Source of the DNA: Microvirga aerophila
GTDB lineage: Bacteria; Pseudomonadota; Alphaproteobacteria; Rhizobiales; Beijerinckiaceae
Assembly: GCF_003332305.1 (NCBI RefSeq)
Contig: NZ_QOIO01000020.1
Coordinates: forward strand, 1 to 64,000
DNA: 64,000 bases
Direction of reading: 5' to 3'
In this document: piece after piece, positions 24,440-33,165 of the stretch
How positions within the stretch are numbered: position 1 is the stretch's first letter
How the letters are laid out: the number at the start of each line of letters is the position of its first letter
The notes under the pieces: generated by a model
The model's database searches: none
What the model was told of the DNA's origin: nothing
What the model saw: only the letters and a program-made list of their open reading frames with translations
Program-made: the position numbers and the translations under genes

Positions 24440-25402
24440 TTGCTTTCGTTCATCCTGAAGCGGGTTCTTCAAACTATCGTGTTGCTACTCGCCGTCTCTA
24501 TTCTTGTATTCATCGGGTGCGAAATCCTGCCTGGTGATGTTGCTCAAGTTGCGCTCGGACAGTTCGCTACAGAGGATAATGTCCGAGCGCTTCGCCTGGA
24601 GCTGGGCCTCGACCGCCCTGCCTATGAGCGGTACCTCAGTTGGCTGGTCGGCATCCTGCAAGGCGACTGGGGGCAGTCGATCACGACGAAGACGCCAGTA
24701 GCGACAATGCTTTCGGAGCGGCTTTGGAACACAGGTCTCCTCGCTCTCGTAACGACCGTCGTCGCCGTGCCTCTTGCGCTTGTCCTCGGTCTTTTGATGG
24801 CCGTTGGGGCTGGACGCACCTGGGACCGCAGCGCCTCGATCGTTGTGCTCGGCCTCTCGGCTACGCCGGAATTCCTGATAGGCAGTCTTGCCGTTCTCCT
24901 GTTCGCTGTGCAGCTCCGCTGGCTGCCGGCAGTCGCCTACCTTAGCCCTGGATCCGGCTTTTCTCAGACTGCCCGAGCTCTGTTTTTGCCGGTCCTCACC
25001 CTCGTCATTGTTGTGACGGCGCAGATTGCACGTATGACGCGAGCAATTATCGCTAACTTACTCACCCAACCATTCGTGGAAATGGCGGTTCTGAAGGGTG
25101 TTCCATCCCGAAGAATTGTAGGGGTGCACGCACTTATCAATGCCGTCGGCCCACTTGCAAACATAGTCGCCCTCAACATAGCGTACTTGGTCAGCGGGGT
25201 CGTTGTGGTCGAGACCATTTTCGCTTATCCCGGCCTAGCTGGTCTTATGATCAATGCGGTTCAGGCCCGTGATCTTCCAGTCGTTCAGGCCTGCGCTTTA
25301 ATCTTCTGCGCTACTTACGTGATCATGATCCTCGTCGCTGATATTCTAGCCCATCTTTACGATCCGCGTTCAAACGCTCAGGCAGCCATGGAGAAACTGT
25401 AA
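24440..25402 (+). CDS. ABC transporter permease (DppB type)
   Basis: A 320-residue six-helix permease of the binding-protein-dependent peptide class: MLSFILKRVLQTIVLLLAVS at the N-terminus, the characteristic GDVAQVALGQFATEDNVRAL loop, LRLELGLDRPAYERYLSWL, and the EAA-type loop near RRIVGVHALINAVGPLANIV. A TTG start is supported by AGGGGGG six bases upstream; no ATG is available in a suitable place. It forms the channel with the next gene. Confidence 0.88.
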   Translation: MLSFILKRVLQTIVLLLAVSILVFIGCEILPGDVAQVALGQFATEDNVRALRLELGLDRPAYERYLSWLVGILQGDWGQSITTKTPVATMLSERLWNTGLLALVTTVVAVPLALVLGLLMAVGAGRTWDRSASIVVLGLSATPEFLIGSLAVLLFAVQLRWLPAVAYLSPGSGFSQTARALFLPVLTLVIVVTAQIARMTRAIIANLLTQPFVEMAVLKGVPSRRIVGVHALINAVGPLANIVALNIAYLVSGVVVVETIFAYPGLAGLMINAVQARDLPVVQACALIFCATYVIMILVADILAHLYDPRSNAQAAMEKL

Positions 25403-25403
25403 C

Positions 25404-26240
25404 ATGCTCAATGTTGCTGCAGTCCAGCGCCGGGGGATCAGGCTTACTCTCTGGTTCAGCATTCTCATCATTGGGATCTGTGCACTTGTGGCTATCTTCG
25501 GCCCTTGGATTGTGCCGCATGATCCAACAGAGTTCGTCACAGACGAGCCTTTCGGGAGGCCGCAGGTCGGGATTTGGCTTGGCTCCGACTATCTAGGGCG
25601 GGATCTGCTCTCACGTCTTATAGACGGTACACGCACGACTCTGGTCATGGCCCTTGTGGCCACTGTCCTGGCTCACCTCCTAGGCGACTGCTTAGGGCTT
25701 TTAGCCGCTCTACGGGGAGGATGGGTTGATGCCGTGATCAGCCGGATAGCGGACCTGATCCTGTCACTTCCCAAAATTATCGTGGGCCTTGTTATCGTGG
25801 CAGCTCTCGGTTCCTCCGTCTTAGTCATCGTCATGTTGGCTGCTGTTGTCTACGCAGCCGGGGTGTTCCGCATCGCGAGAGCGCTTGGGAGCGACTTGGT
25901 CGGAATGGACTTCATCAAAGTCGCGAAATCCCGCGGAGAAGGACCTGGCTGGATATTGTTCTCAGAGATCTTTCCACACGTAGCTCAGCCATTAGCCGCC
26001 GACTTCGCTATCCGCATGAGCTTCGCTATTCTCTTTATGAGCAGTCTTAGCTTCCTAGGCTTGGGCGTACAGCCGCCGCTCGCCGATTGGGGCGGTCTGG
26101 TACGTGAGAATTTGGGAGGGTTGGCCGGGGGCTCGCTTGCTCCGATATTTCCAGCCATGGCAATCGCAGTAACGTCGATTGCTCTCAATCTCCTGGTTGA
26201 CAACATCGGGGAGCAACAGCTTCAGAAGAAGGGTGCCTGA
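25404..26240 (+). CDS. ABC transporter permease (DppC type)
   Basis: A 278-residue permease: first helix from LTLWFSILIIGICALVAIFG, then the periplasmic loop IVPHDPTEFVTDEPFGRP and LGSDYLGRDLLSRLIDGTRT, the family signature of DppC/OppC-type permeases. The EAA loop is DFIKVAKSRGEGPGWILF. The start lies one base after the stop of the first permease, and its TGA overlaps the ATPase start, so all are in one operon. Confidence 0.9.
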   Translation: MLNVAAVQRRGIRLTLWFSILIIGICALVAIFGPWIVPHDPTEFVTDEPFGRPQVGIWLGSDYLGRDLLSRLIDGTRTTLVMALVATVLAHLLGDCLGLLAALRGGWVDAVISRIADLILSLPKIIVGLVIVAALGSSVLVIVMLAAVVYAAGVFRIARALGSDLVGMDFIKVAKSRGEGPGWILFSEIFPHVAQPLAADFAIRMSFAILFMSSLSFLGLGVQPPLADWGGLVRENLGGLAGGSLAPIFPAMAIAVTSIALNLLVDNIGEQQLQKKGA

Positions 26241-27976
26241 TGACCAGTTCCGTCCTCAATATCCAAGATTTGGTTGTCGAGCCAATGGCCGGTGGGCGTC
26301 CTGTTGTCGACGGAATTTCGATCTCGGTCGAGCGAGGCGAAGTATTAGCTTTGATCGGCGCGTCGGGATCTGGCAAAACCACGCTCGCATTGGCAGCACT
26401 TGGTCACCTGCGACCTGGGCTGAGGGTCCAGAATGGCAGCGTCACGCTTGACGGCACTGAAATGCTCCGCGCCGCGCCGCGGATGTTGAGGTCTCTCAGA
26501 GGTCGGGCCATCGCCTATATCGCTCAAAGTGCCGCGGCGGCGTTTAACCCGCGCATGCGCCTTGATGCACAAATCACCGAAGTATCTCGGGTGCATAGGA
26601 GCCGTTCGCACAAAGAAGCCATTCAAACGGCTCACCGTCTTTACGGTCGCCTCGATCTGCCAAACCCTGACTTGGTCGGCTCACGTTTCCCACATCAAGT
26701 TTCAGGAGGGCAGCTTCAGCGTTTCATGATCGCGATGGGTCTTCAGGAATCGCCTCTCCTTCTTGTCTGCGATGAACCAACCAGCGCACTCGATGTGACA
26801 ACTCAGGTAGAGGTGCTTCGGGCGCTGAAACAAGGAATCGCTGACAACAACACAGCCGCCCTGTTCGTCAGTCATGATCTCGCCGTCGTCTCTCAAATCG
26901 CCACGAAGATAGCAGTACTACGCTCAGGCCGAATGATTGAATTCGGGACAGCTCGTGACATTCTGGAGTCACCAAAGGATGCTTATACGAAGGAACTCGT
27001 CGCGGCGAGCAAGCACATGACGATCAGCCCGACGAGCCGGGGAGGCTCTGTTGCGCCAGCACCCGGCCCGGAGAAAGCACCGCTCTTGGCAGTTCAAAAG
27101 GTGGTGGCGGGCTTCGGCAAGGTCACGGATGGCAGCCCTTCTGTCACAACGCTGAACGACATCAGTCTCAATCTCCGTAAGGGTGAGATAGTAGCGGTCA
27201 TTGGTGAATCTGGCTCCGGTAAGAGCACACTTGCGCGTGTTATCGCTGGCCTGCATCCTGCTGCACGGGGCGAGATCTATATGGATGGCAAGAGACTTGC
27301 TGGTTCTGTTGAGAACCGGACAGTTTCTGAGCGCCGACGCATTCAGCTCGTCTTTCAGTCCGCAGATACGGCATTGAACCAGAAACACAGCGTAGGCCGT
27401 ATCCTTGGGCGGGTCTTGAAATTCTTCCATGGAACGTCGGGTAGCGCGCGAGAGACTCGTGTAGCGGAATTGCTGAAGATGGTGCAGCTTCCGCCGGAAT
27501 ATGCCAATCGCCTGCCGAGCCAACTCTCTGGTGGCGAAAAGCAGCGTGTAAATCTTGCTCGGGCCCTCGCCGCGGAGCCGGAGGTTCTGATCTGCGACGA
27601 AATCACTTCTGCGCTCGATACGATCGTAGCAGAGTCTATCATTCGGTTGGTGGAGAGCCTGAGTAAAGAACTTGGGCTCGGGATTATCTTCATCAGTCAT
27701 GATCTCGCCACGGTGTCTGCCCTTGCCCAAGAGGTCACGGTTCTACGTCATGGTCGGATTGTGGAGAGTGGCTCAACACAGGCTGTTCTCTCCGCACCGC
27801 AAAATCCATATACGCAACTCCTCGTTAGCTCGGTTCCGCAGGCGCGTCCTGGATGGCTCGAGGAGGCTGTCGCCACACGCAACCGGCTTCGGCATGCGCT
27901 CGAAGCCGACCGTAGTTCGCAGGCTCTCGCCTCTGACGGCGTCGGTAACGCGCTGGCTATCACGACGGGACCCTAG
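26240..27976 (+). CDS. ABC transporter ATP-binding protein, fused double-domain (DppD-DppF type)
   Basis: A 578-residue protein with two nucleotide-binding domains. First: Walker A GASGSGKTT near residue 34, signature VSGGQLQRFMIAMGL near 153, Walker B LLLVCDEPTSALD near 174. Second: Walker A GESGSGKST near 325, signature LSGGEKQRVNLARAL near 430, Walker B VLICDEITSALD. It powers the two permeases. The fused arrangement replaces the separate DppD and DppF subunits. The start overlaps the preceding stop by one base. Confidence 0.92.
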   Translation: MTSSVLNIQDLVVEPMAGGRPVVDGISISVERGEVLALIGASGSGKTTLALAALGHLRPGLRVQNGSVTLDGTEMLRAAPRMLRSLRGRAIAYIAQSAAAAFNPRMRLDAQITEVSRVHRSRSHKEAIQTAHRLYGRLDLPNPDLVGSRFPHQVSGGQLQRFMIAMGLQESPLLLVCDEPTSALDVTTQVEVLRALKQGIADNNTAALFVSHDLAVVSQIATKIAVLRSGRMIEFGTARDILESPKDAYTKELVAASKHMTISPTSRGGSVAPAPGPEKAPLLAVQKVVAGFGKVTDGSPSVTTLNDISLNLRKGEIVAVIGESGSGKSTLARVIAGLHPAARGEIYMDGKRLAGSVENRTVSERRRIQLVFQSADTALNQKHSVGRILGRVLKFFHGTSGSARETRVAELLKMVQLPPEYANRLPSQLSGGEKQRVNLARALAAEPEVLICDEITSALDTIVAESIIRLVESLSKELGLGIIFISHDLATVSALAQEVTVLRHGRIVESGSTQAVLSAPQNPYTQLLVSSVPQARPGWLEEAVATRNRLRHALEADRSSQALASDGVGNALAITTGP

Positions 27977-28029
27977 GGCGGCTGCCAACGTCCGGTCTCC
28001 CGTATGGGTCCGGTGTGGAAGAGATGATC

Positions 28030-29589
28030 ATGCGAGCACCACTGTTGAGTCTTGAGCAACGTTCTTACGACGCCATTGTCATTGGCGGGGGCGCAGCAGG
28101 TGCGAGTTCTGCTCAGCATCTAGCATCTCAAGGCTATAGTACTCTTCTCGTCGAGGGTGGAGATTTTGCAAGCGGAACCAGCAGCCGCTCAAGTCGTCTG
28201 CTCTATTGCGGTCTTGCGTACTTTTCTCCGGATTACGAACTTTGGCGCTTTGCCTATCGGCCGCGAGATCTCCTGACACGCGTCAGGATGGCCAAGCTTG
28301 CAATGGAATGCCGCACGCAGCTTATGAAAACCATGCCAGAGCGGCTGAACAAACATACCTTCTTTTTCCCTGTTTTCCGCGACAGAATGTATCCGGGCTG
28401 GAAGGTCGACCTCGGATACCGAGCACTCGGCTTGTTCGGCTCCCGCGACGCGCCGCTCAACTACCGCCGGCTGCCCGCAAAAGCCGCGGCTCGGCAGTTC
28501 GGATTAGTCCAACTGATGGATCAGAGCCGTTTGGACAGTGTCGGCGTTTTCACGGAGTATCAATATAATTGGGCGGAGCGGATCTGTCTGGACACCGTTC
28601 TCGACGCCGAGCAATGTGGCGCGACCGTCCGTAACTATACCAAGGCGGTAAAACTGGAGCCGTTACCGGGTCGCTCCTGGCTGGTCACACTCGAAGACAT
28701 GCGGGAGCCGGGATCCACCGTACAGGTTCGGGCGTCTATCCTGATCAATGCGGCGGGCCCTTGGGCAGACCAAGTCAACGGTCAGGCAGTGCAGAACCCC
28801 CGTAAGCGCCTTGTAGGCATCAAGGGCGTTAACGTCATGGTGAAACTGCCCGACGAGTGTCATGGATTAGGAATGGAGACGATCAGTAGCATCGGGCAAC
28901 CATTCTACTGCATGCCTTGGGGTAAGTACCATTTCTTCGGCCCGACCGAAGCTGTCTTCGACGGTAATCCCGAGGACGTCCGCGTTCTGCCCGAAGAAGT
29001 TGAGTTCATCCTCAACGAGGCGAACAAATTGTTTCCGAGCCTGGCGCTGAGCCGAGAGGATGTCGTTTACACTTGGTCTGGTGTGCGGCCACGGACGGCA
29101 AGCACAGGGCATGAGGGGGTCAAGTCGCTTACCATTCATGACATGGAAGGCGATGGTATGCCAAATGCACTGACACTCACTGGAACTCCCATCATGCTGC
29201 ACCGCCACGCCGGACGAGCAATCGCGAGGAAGGTCAAGCAGATGCTTCGCCCATCACAAAAGGAAAAGCCTCTATCTTATGAGGCGAAGCTCTTCCCAGA
29301 GAATCAAAATTCACCTCCCATCGATTATGATTTTCCAGGGGTGAAGGTTGCCGATCTGCGTCATGCAGCCGCTCACGAGCATGTTGAGACGCTTGTTGAT
29401 CTGCTATTCCGCCGGGTGCCGCTTGGTTGGAACATTGGCATGGGACTCTCCTCAGCACGACACGCAGCAGAGGCTGTGGCTGATATTCTCGATTGGGACG
29501 AGGAGCGAGTAACGGCAGAGGTTTCGAACTATACCCATTTCGTACAGGAGAACTTCAACCCTTCTTGGCCAGCGCCGGTTCAGGGTTGA
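28030..29589 (+). CDS. GlpD-like FAD-dependent dehydrogenase
   Basis: About 519 residues related to glycerol-3-phosphate dehydrogenase GlpD: YDAIVIGGGAAGASSAQHLA (FAD Rossmann), GGDFASGTSSRSSRLLYCGL (the GTSSRSS-HGG-like segment, here CGL for GGL), AGPWADQVNG near 250 and a C-terminal GlpD-like helical domain. The usual HGGLRYL is changed to YCGLAYF, so a substrate other than glycerol-3-phosphate is likely, perhaps another hydroxy acid or amine. I place the start at the ATG at 28030, six bases after GGAAGAG; a GTG at 28015 without ribosome-binding site would add five residues. A truncated relative of GlpD lies at 31661-31828. Confidence 0.8.
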   Translation: MRAPLLSLEQRSYDAIVIGGGAAGASSAQHLASQGYSTLLVEGGDFASGTSSRSSRLLYCGLAYFSPDYELWRFAYRPRDLLTRVRMAKLAMECRTQLMKTMPERLNKHTFFFPVFRDRMYPGWKVDLGYRALGLFGSRDAPLNYRRLPAKAAARQFGLVQLMDQSRLDSVGVFTEYQYNWAERICLDTVLDAEQCGATVRNYTKAVKLEPLPGRSWLVTLEDMREPGSTVQVRASILINAAGPWADQVNGQAVQNPRKRLVGIKGVNVMVKLPDECHGLGMETISSIGQPFYCMPWGKYHFFGPTEAVFDGNPEDVRVLPEEVEFILNEANKLFPSLALSREDVVYTWSGVRPRTASTGHEGVKSLTIHDMEGDGMPNALTLTGTPIMLHRHAGRAIARKVKQMLRPSQKEKPLSYEAKLFPENQNSPPIDYDFPGVKVADLRHAAAHEHVETLVDLLFRRVPLGWNIGMGLSSARHAAEAVADILDWDEERVTAEVSNYTHFVQENFNPSWPAPVQG

Positions 29590-29592
29590 TCC

Positions 29593-30537
29593 ATGATGCG
29601 CTATATTGACCCTGAAACCGTTCACAGTGTTCTTGATTGGACGAGCACAATCGCTGCGCTCCGTGAAGCCCATCGCGGTGAGGTCCCAAAAACCGGGCGT
29701 GTCACGCTCGAGGAGACACGGACGGAGGGACAGCCGAACATACTTCTCGCGATTCCAACTTGGCAACCGGGTAAGGCTATCGGCGTTAAGCTGGTTACCT
29801 CATTTCCTGGAAACGTGGAGCATCGCGGACTTCCAACAGTCAATGCAATCTATATTGTTTTCCATCCGATTACAGGCGCGCCTCAGGCGATCATCGACGG
29901 CGAGGCGCTGATCTTCCGCAAAACGGCAGCCAACTCTGCCCTTGGAGCGAGCTATCTCGCACGAGATGACGTTGAGACGCTTCTCATGGTCGGTGCCGGA
30001 GCATTAGCACCTTATCTCATTCGGGCTCACATGAGTGTTCGTCCATCCATCCGGCGTGTACGCATCTGGAACCGCACCTTTCAGCGAGCGGAGGCGCTCT
30101 CAGCGCAGTTGCAGGCGGACGGGATTGATGCCGAGGCGACTGTGGATCTCGAGGGTGCCATCGGTGCCGCAGACATCATATCAAGCGCGACAATGGCAGA
30201 AGAGCCCTTGGTCAAAGGTGAGCTTGTTAAGCCAGGCACTCACGTGGACCTTGTGGGATCGTTTACCCCATCCATGCGGGAGGGAAATGACGAGATGTTG
30301 AAGCGGGCTTTGCTATTCGTCGATACATACGGCTGCCTCGAGCGCACAGGGGAGTTCATAGATCCTATGGGACGTGGAGTAATCTCGAAGAATGATATCC
30401 AGGCGGATTTGTTCGCGCTCTGTCATGGACACCACACTGGCCGTGTGTCCGCCAGCGAGATTACCATGTACAAGAATGCGGGTGCCGGCCATCTTGACCT
30501 TTTCGTTGCTCATCACCTGATGCAGCGTCTCGGCTAA
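29593..30537 (+). CDS. Ornithine cyclodeaminase/mu-crystallin family protein
   Basis: A 314-residue NAD(P)-binding protein: GVKLVTSFPGNVEHRGLPTV, FRKTAANSALGASYLA, and the Rossmann TLLMVGAGALAPYLIRAHMS near residue 130. Members are true ornithine cyclodeaminases, or imine reductases acting on delta1-pyrroline-2-carboxylate and delta1-piperideine-2-carboxylate, or alanine-type dehydrogenases. In this cluster an imine reductase role for a cyclic imino acid fits best, but I cannot separate these by eye. It starts three bases after the preceding stop (two possible ATGs, 29593 and 29596) and is co-transcribed with the GlpD-like gene. Confidence 0.85.
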   Translation: MMRYIDPETVHSVLDWTSTIAALREAHRGEVPKTGRVTLEETRTEGQPNILLAIPTWQPGKAIGVKLVTSFPGNVEHRGLPTVNAIYIVFHPITGAPQAIIDGEALIFRKTAANSALGASYLARDDVETLLMVGAGALAPYLIRAHMSVRPSIRRVRIWNRTFQRAEALSAQLQADGIDAEATVDLEGAIGAADIISSATMAEEPLVKGELVKPGTHVDLVGSFTPSMREGNDEMLKRALLFVDTYGCLERTGEFIDPMGRGVISKNDIQADLFALCHGHHTGRVSASEITMYKNAGAGHLDLFVAHHLMQRLG

Positions 30538-30781
30538 CTAGTATGGGATACACTGGAAGCAGATCATATCTCGGGAACCAGCCAGTCAAGGAGGCGCAAG
30601 TCCTGCGCACCTAGGTAGCTGGTTGAGTCAATGAAGTGCTATTCAGAGCTGGCGGGATATGAGGGTTCGCTCATCGTCATGTTAGGCGCCACCAGCTTGG
30701 CGAAGGGCTTCACTGATGATGAGACGATCAACTGTACGCACCTGCTATGGCAGCTGCGTGCTTAATATCAGGAGCCTCCAA

Positions 30782-31525
30782 ATGCGTCTGACGGATTTTA
30801 AAGTCCTTACCTTCGACTGCTATGGCACACTGATCGATTGGGAAAGTGGGATGGTTGAAGCGCTTACGCCACTTACCAGTAAGGTGAGGCGCCCATTGAC
30901 ACGCAATGAAATTCTGGAGGCTCATGCGCGCCATGAAGCTTCTCAGCAACTCCAGACCCCAACAAAGAAATATCGGGAGCTCCTTGCCATCGTCTACAAG
31001 CGTCTCGCCGAGGAGTGGGGAGTTTCGGTATCGCACGAAGACTGCGCCGCTTATGGTCAGTCCGTCCGTGACTGGCCCGCTTTCAGCGATTCGGCTGACG
31101 TGCTCCAGTACCTCAAAAAATTTTATAAGCTCGTGATCCTGTCGAACGTTGACAATGAGACGTTCAGCTATAGCAACAAGCGCCTTCAGATTGAGTTTGA
31201 CGCAGTTTACACGGCGGAGGATATCGGCGCCTATAAGCCGAGTTTAGGTAACTTTGTGTATATGCTCGATAAGCTTAGTGGAATGGGAGCCGGCAAGAGC
31301 GATATTCTCCACACCGCTGAAAGCATGTTCCACGATCATAAACCAGCGAATAGTATAGGGCTTGCGTCCTGCTGGATCTACCGCCGCCATAAGGATGCGG
31401 GCTTTGGTGCAACGATGAACCCCGGCGAGATGCCAAAGTTTGATTTCAAATTTACAAGTATGGGCGAGCTGGCCAAGGCCCATCAGGAGCAACTTGGGAC
31501 CAACACAAGATCTGTTCCTGATTAA
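30782..31525 (+). CDS. HAD-superfamily hydrolase, haloacid dehalogenase type II-like (second copy)
   Basis: A 247-residue HAD protein with FKVLTFDCYGTLIDWESG (nucleophile Asp12), LSNVDN (motif II), YKPSLGNFVYML (motif III lysine) and HTAESMFHDHKPANSIGL (motif IV). It ends IYRRHKDAGFGATMNPGEMP and a helical tail, the same domain order as the HAD protein at 9841-10554. The ATG at 30782 has an AGGAG six bases before it and begins the first strand; the upstream in-frame ATG at 30716 is rejected. It closes the catabolic island. The 240 bp before it show no gene. Confidence 0.85.
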   Translation: MRLTDFKVLTFDCYGTLIDWESGMVEALTPLTSKVRRPLTRNEILEAHARHEASQQLQTPTKKYRELLAIVYKRLAEEWGVSVSHEDCAAYGQSVRDWPAFSDSADVLQYLKKFYKLVILSNVDNETFSYSNKRLQIEFDAVYTAEDIGAYKPSLGNFVYMLDKLSGMGAGKSDILHTAESMFHDHKPANSIGLASCWIYRRHKDAGFGATMNPGEMPKFDFKFTSMGELAKAHQEQLGTNTRSVPD

Positions 31526-31660
31526 GCGCCGGCATTATCAATGCCCACAGACGGCCTTCTTCCAAAGCTCGTTGACCAGGATGCTTGTTTCCAAGAGGGT
31601 CACCCCAGTAGTGCATCGCGGACAATGCCTAAATTTTAGGTTTCCAGATAACGCAGTCTG

Positions 31661-31828
31661 TCAGGAATCAGCTTTAAGGAGCGTGACAAAGGTGCCTTCG
31701 GCGAAATCCTGCATTTTCGCCAGGCAGACGGAACGATTACGTCCGGCTGCATCGCACGCGGTCGCTGCACCGTTGATGCCGCCGCCAATGACGAGAAGGT
31801 CAGACTGAATCTTGTTAGATGTTGTCAT
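31661..31828 (-). pseudogene. 5' fragment of a GlpD-like FAD dehydrogenase gene
   Basis: ATG at 31828, with AGGAG six bases upstream, starts MTTSNKIQSDLLVIGGGING, then ATACDAAGR and MQDFAEGT, the N-terminal FAD fold of GlpD proteins. After about 46 codons the homology ends abruptly (FVTLLKADS, stop), where the SSRSSKLxHGG segment is expected. The rest of the gene is missing, so a deletion removed it. It lies just downstream of the proC-like pseudogene on the same strand and was probably its operon partner. Confidence 0.75.
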
Positions 31829-31921
31829 GCCCGCTCCTCCCGGCAATATAGTCCGCCGGACAGATGGCTGGTCGGCCGGGCTGTCCGCAGCGGTCGTCGA
31901 TCCGCGGGATGGCTCAGTTTC

Positions 31922-32697
31922 CTAGCCCCCGATCCGCTTATAGACTCCGTCGAGCGCATGCTTGAGGGCGCTCGTCCCGCCTTGCTCCTCAAAGCCCCTG
32001 GACAGCTGCTCATTCAGCCCGTCCCTGGTGGCGTATTCTCGGCTGATCTCGATGAGCTCCATATCCCCGGCCGCCAGCGCAGTCTCTGACAGGCTAGCGA
32101 AGAGGGGCGCGAGATAGGCTCTGCCTTTTTCTTCCAGCAGGCCGTTTTCGGCGAGCCATTCTGTTGTGCGGTGCATGGTGCCGAAATAGCTTGCCATCAG
32201 GGCGCTTGCGGCGGCGAGGAGGTCGTATTCGGCCTTCGTCTCGCATTCGACCGCGTGTCCGAGCACTGAGAAGATGGCAGCCGTGTCCGGATCCGGTGGA
32301 AAGACAGCGGTGACACCCTTGCGCTGTGCGACGAAGGGCAGGGGAATTGCCTGGGCGAGGCGCACGTCCGCACCGGTCCAGTCGAGTAGGGTCGGGCGGT
32401 CGCGGCAACAACGCTGATGACCTTCTGGCCATCCCGGAAGCGCAAGGGGCTGATGACTTCTTCAGCGATTTGCGGGCGGATTGCCAGTACGACCGTATCG
32501 CAGCTGTCGACGATTGCCTGGTTGTCTCCGGAGCCGATCACGGCTGGGAAATCGGCGGTAAGCTTCGCTGAGGTTTCCCGACCGCGCAATGAGACCATGA
32601 CCTGCAGCACGGCGGCAGGCTCGGCAAGAAGGCCGCATACTATGGCGTTCGTGATCGTGCCGGTTCCTATGGATCCGATCTTCTGGGGTAAGGACAT
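31922..32697 (-). pseudogene. Pyrroline-5-carboxylate reductase-like gene, frameshifted
   Basis: From ATG at 32697 the frame gives MSLPQKIGSIGTGTITNAIV, VSLRGRETSAKLTADFP and VVLAIRPQIAEEVISPLRF, the NAD-binding half of ProC. Near 32388-32398 the homology jumps frame: a TLLDWTGADVRLAQAIPLPF segment and the remaining 150 residues lie in the next frame, ending at 31922. One base appears to be missing in a CGACCC context. Joined, the protein would be about 258 residues, the normal ProC length. Either a recent pseudogene or a sequencing indel. It follows another broken frame by two bases. Confidence 0.8.
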
Positions 32698-32700
32698 GGA

Positions 32701-32874
32701 CTAGTCCACAGCGTCAAGGAGCCGAAGGACAGGCTGACCGTTCTTTCGATAGGAGATCGCCAGTGCTTGTCGAGTTCGTTGCCCGGCTTCAGTTAACGTG
32801 ACATCGCCCCCCGACACCCTGCCATTGAAGGCGGGACAGAATGCGGGTGCGCTCTCATTACGGCACCGTAGCAG
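32701..32874 (-). pseudogene. C-terminal remnant of an unidentified gene upstream of proC-like
   Basis: An open minus-strand frame of 57 codons with no start reads CRNESAPAFCPAFNGRVSGG, DVTLTEAGQRT and then ISYRKNGQPVLRLLDAVD before a TAG two bases ahead of the proC-like ATG. The tight spacing and natural composition mark it as the real end of the preceding operon gene, whose front has been lost beyond the TGA at 32875-32877. I cannot name the family. Confidence 0.4.
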
Positions 32875-33165
32875 TCAAACATCAACGGCTGCCCATGCAG
32901 CGAATCTGCTGGCTTGGAGCTCAATCGGCTGCCAGGAAAACCCAAGCCACTATCATTGATGAAGACGCTGCTCATGAGTGATGGTTCACCGGCAGATGAT
33001 GTTTGAGCCACACATCGATTGCTTGGTCCCTCAGAACGAGTTCGGGAAACCAATGTGGAGCGTCCCGCGTTTTGCCGACTACCTGTTGTGTCTTGGCAGG
33101 CGTTACGCTCGCGAGAGTGGCATGTCATTGCCGATAAAGATGGCGCACGAAGGAAGCATTCGCGT
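32875..33165. other. Region between the decayed operon and carD-like gene
   Basis: About 290 bp. A + strand frame at 32978-33169 (63 codons) has no ribosome-binding site and overlaps the carD-like start, so it is not called. The carD-like promoter should be here; no strong boxes seen. Confidence 0.3.

Noticed and set aside
9841-31525. Ectoine utilisation cluster (LysR, OCD-like EutC)
   Set aside because: DoeA/DoeB, EutB and EhuABCD-type genes are absent and the DgcAB-ETF core points elsewhere.
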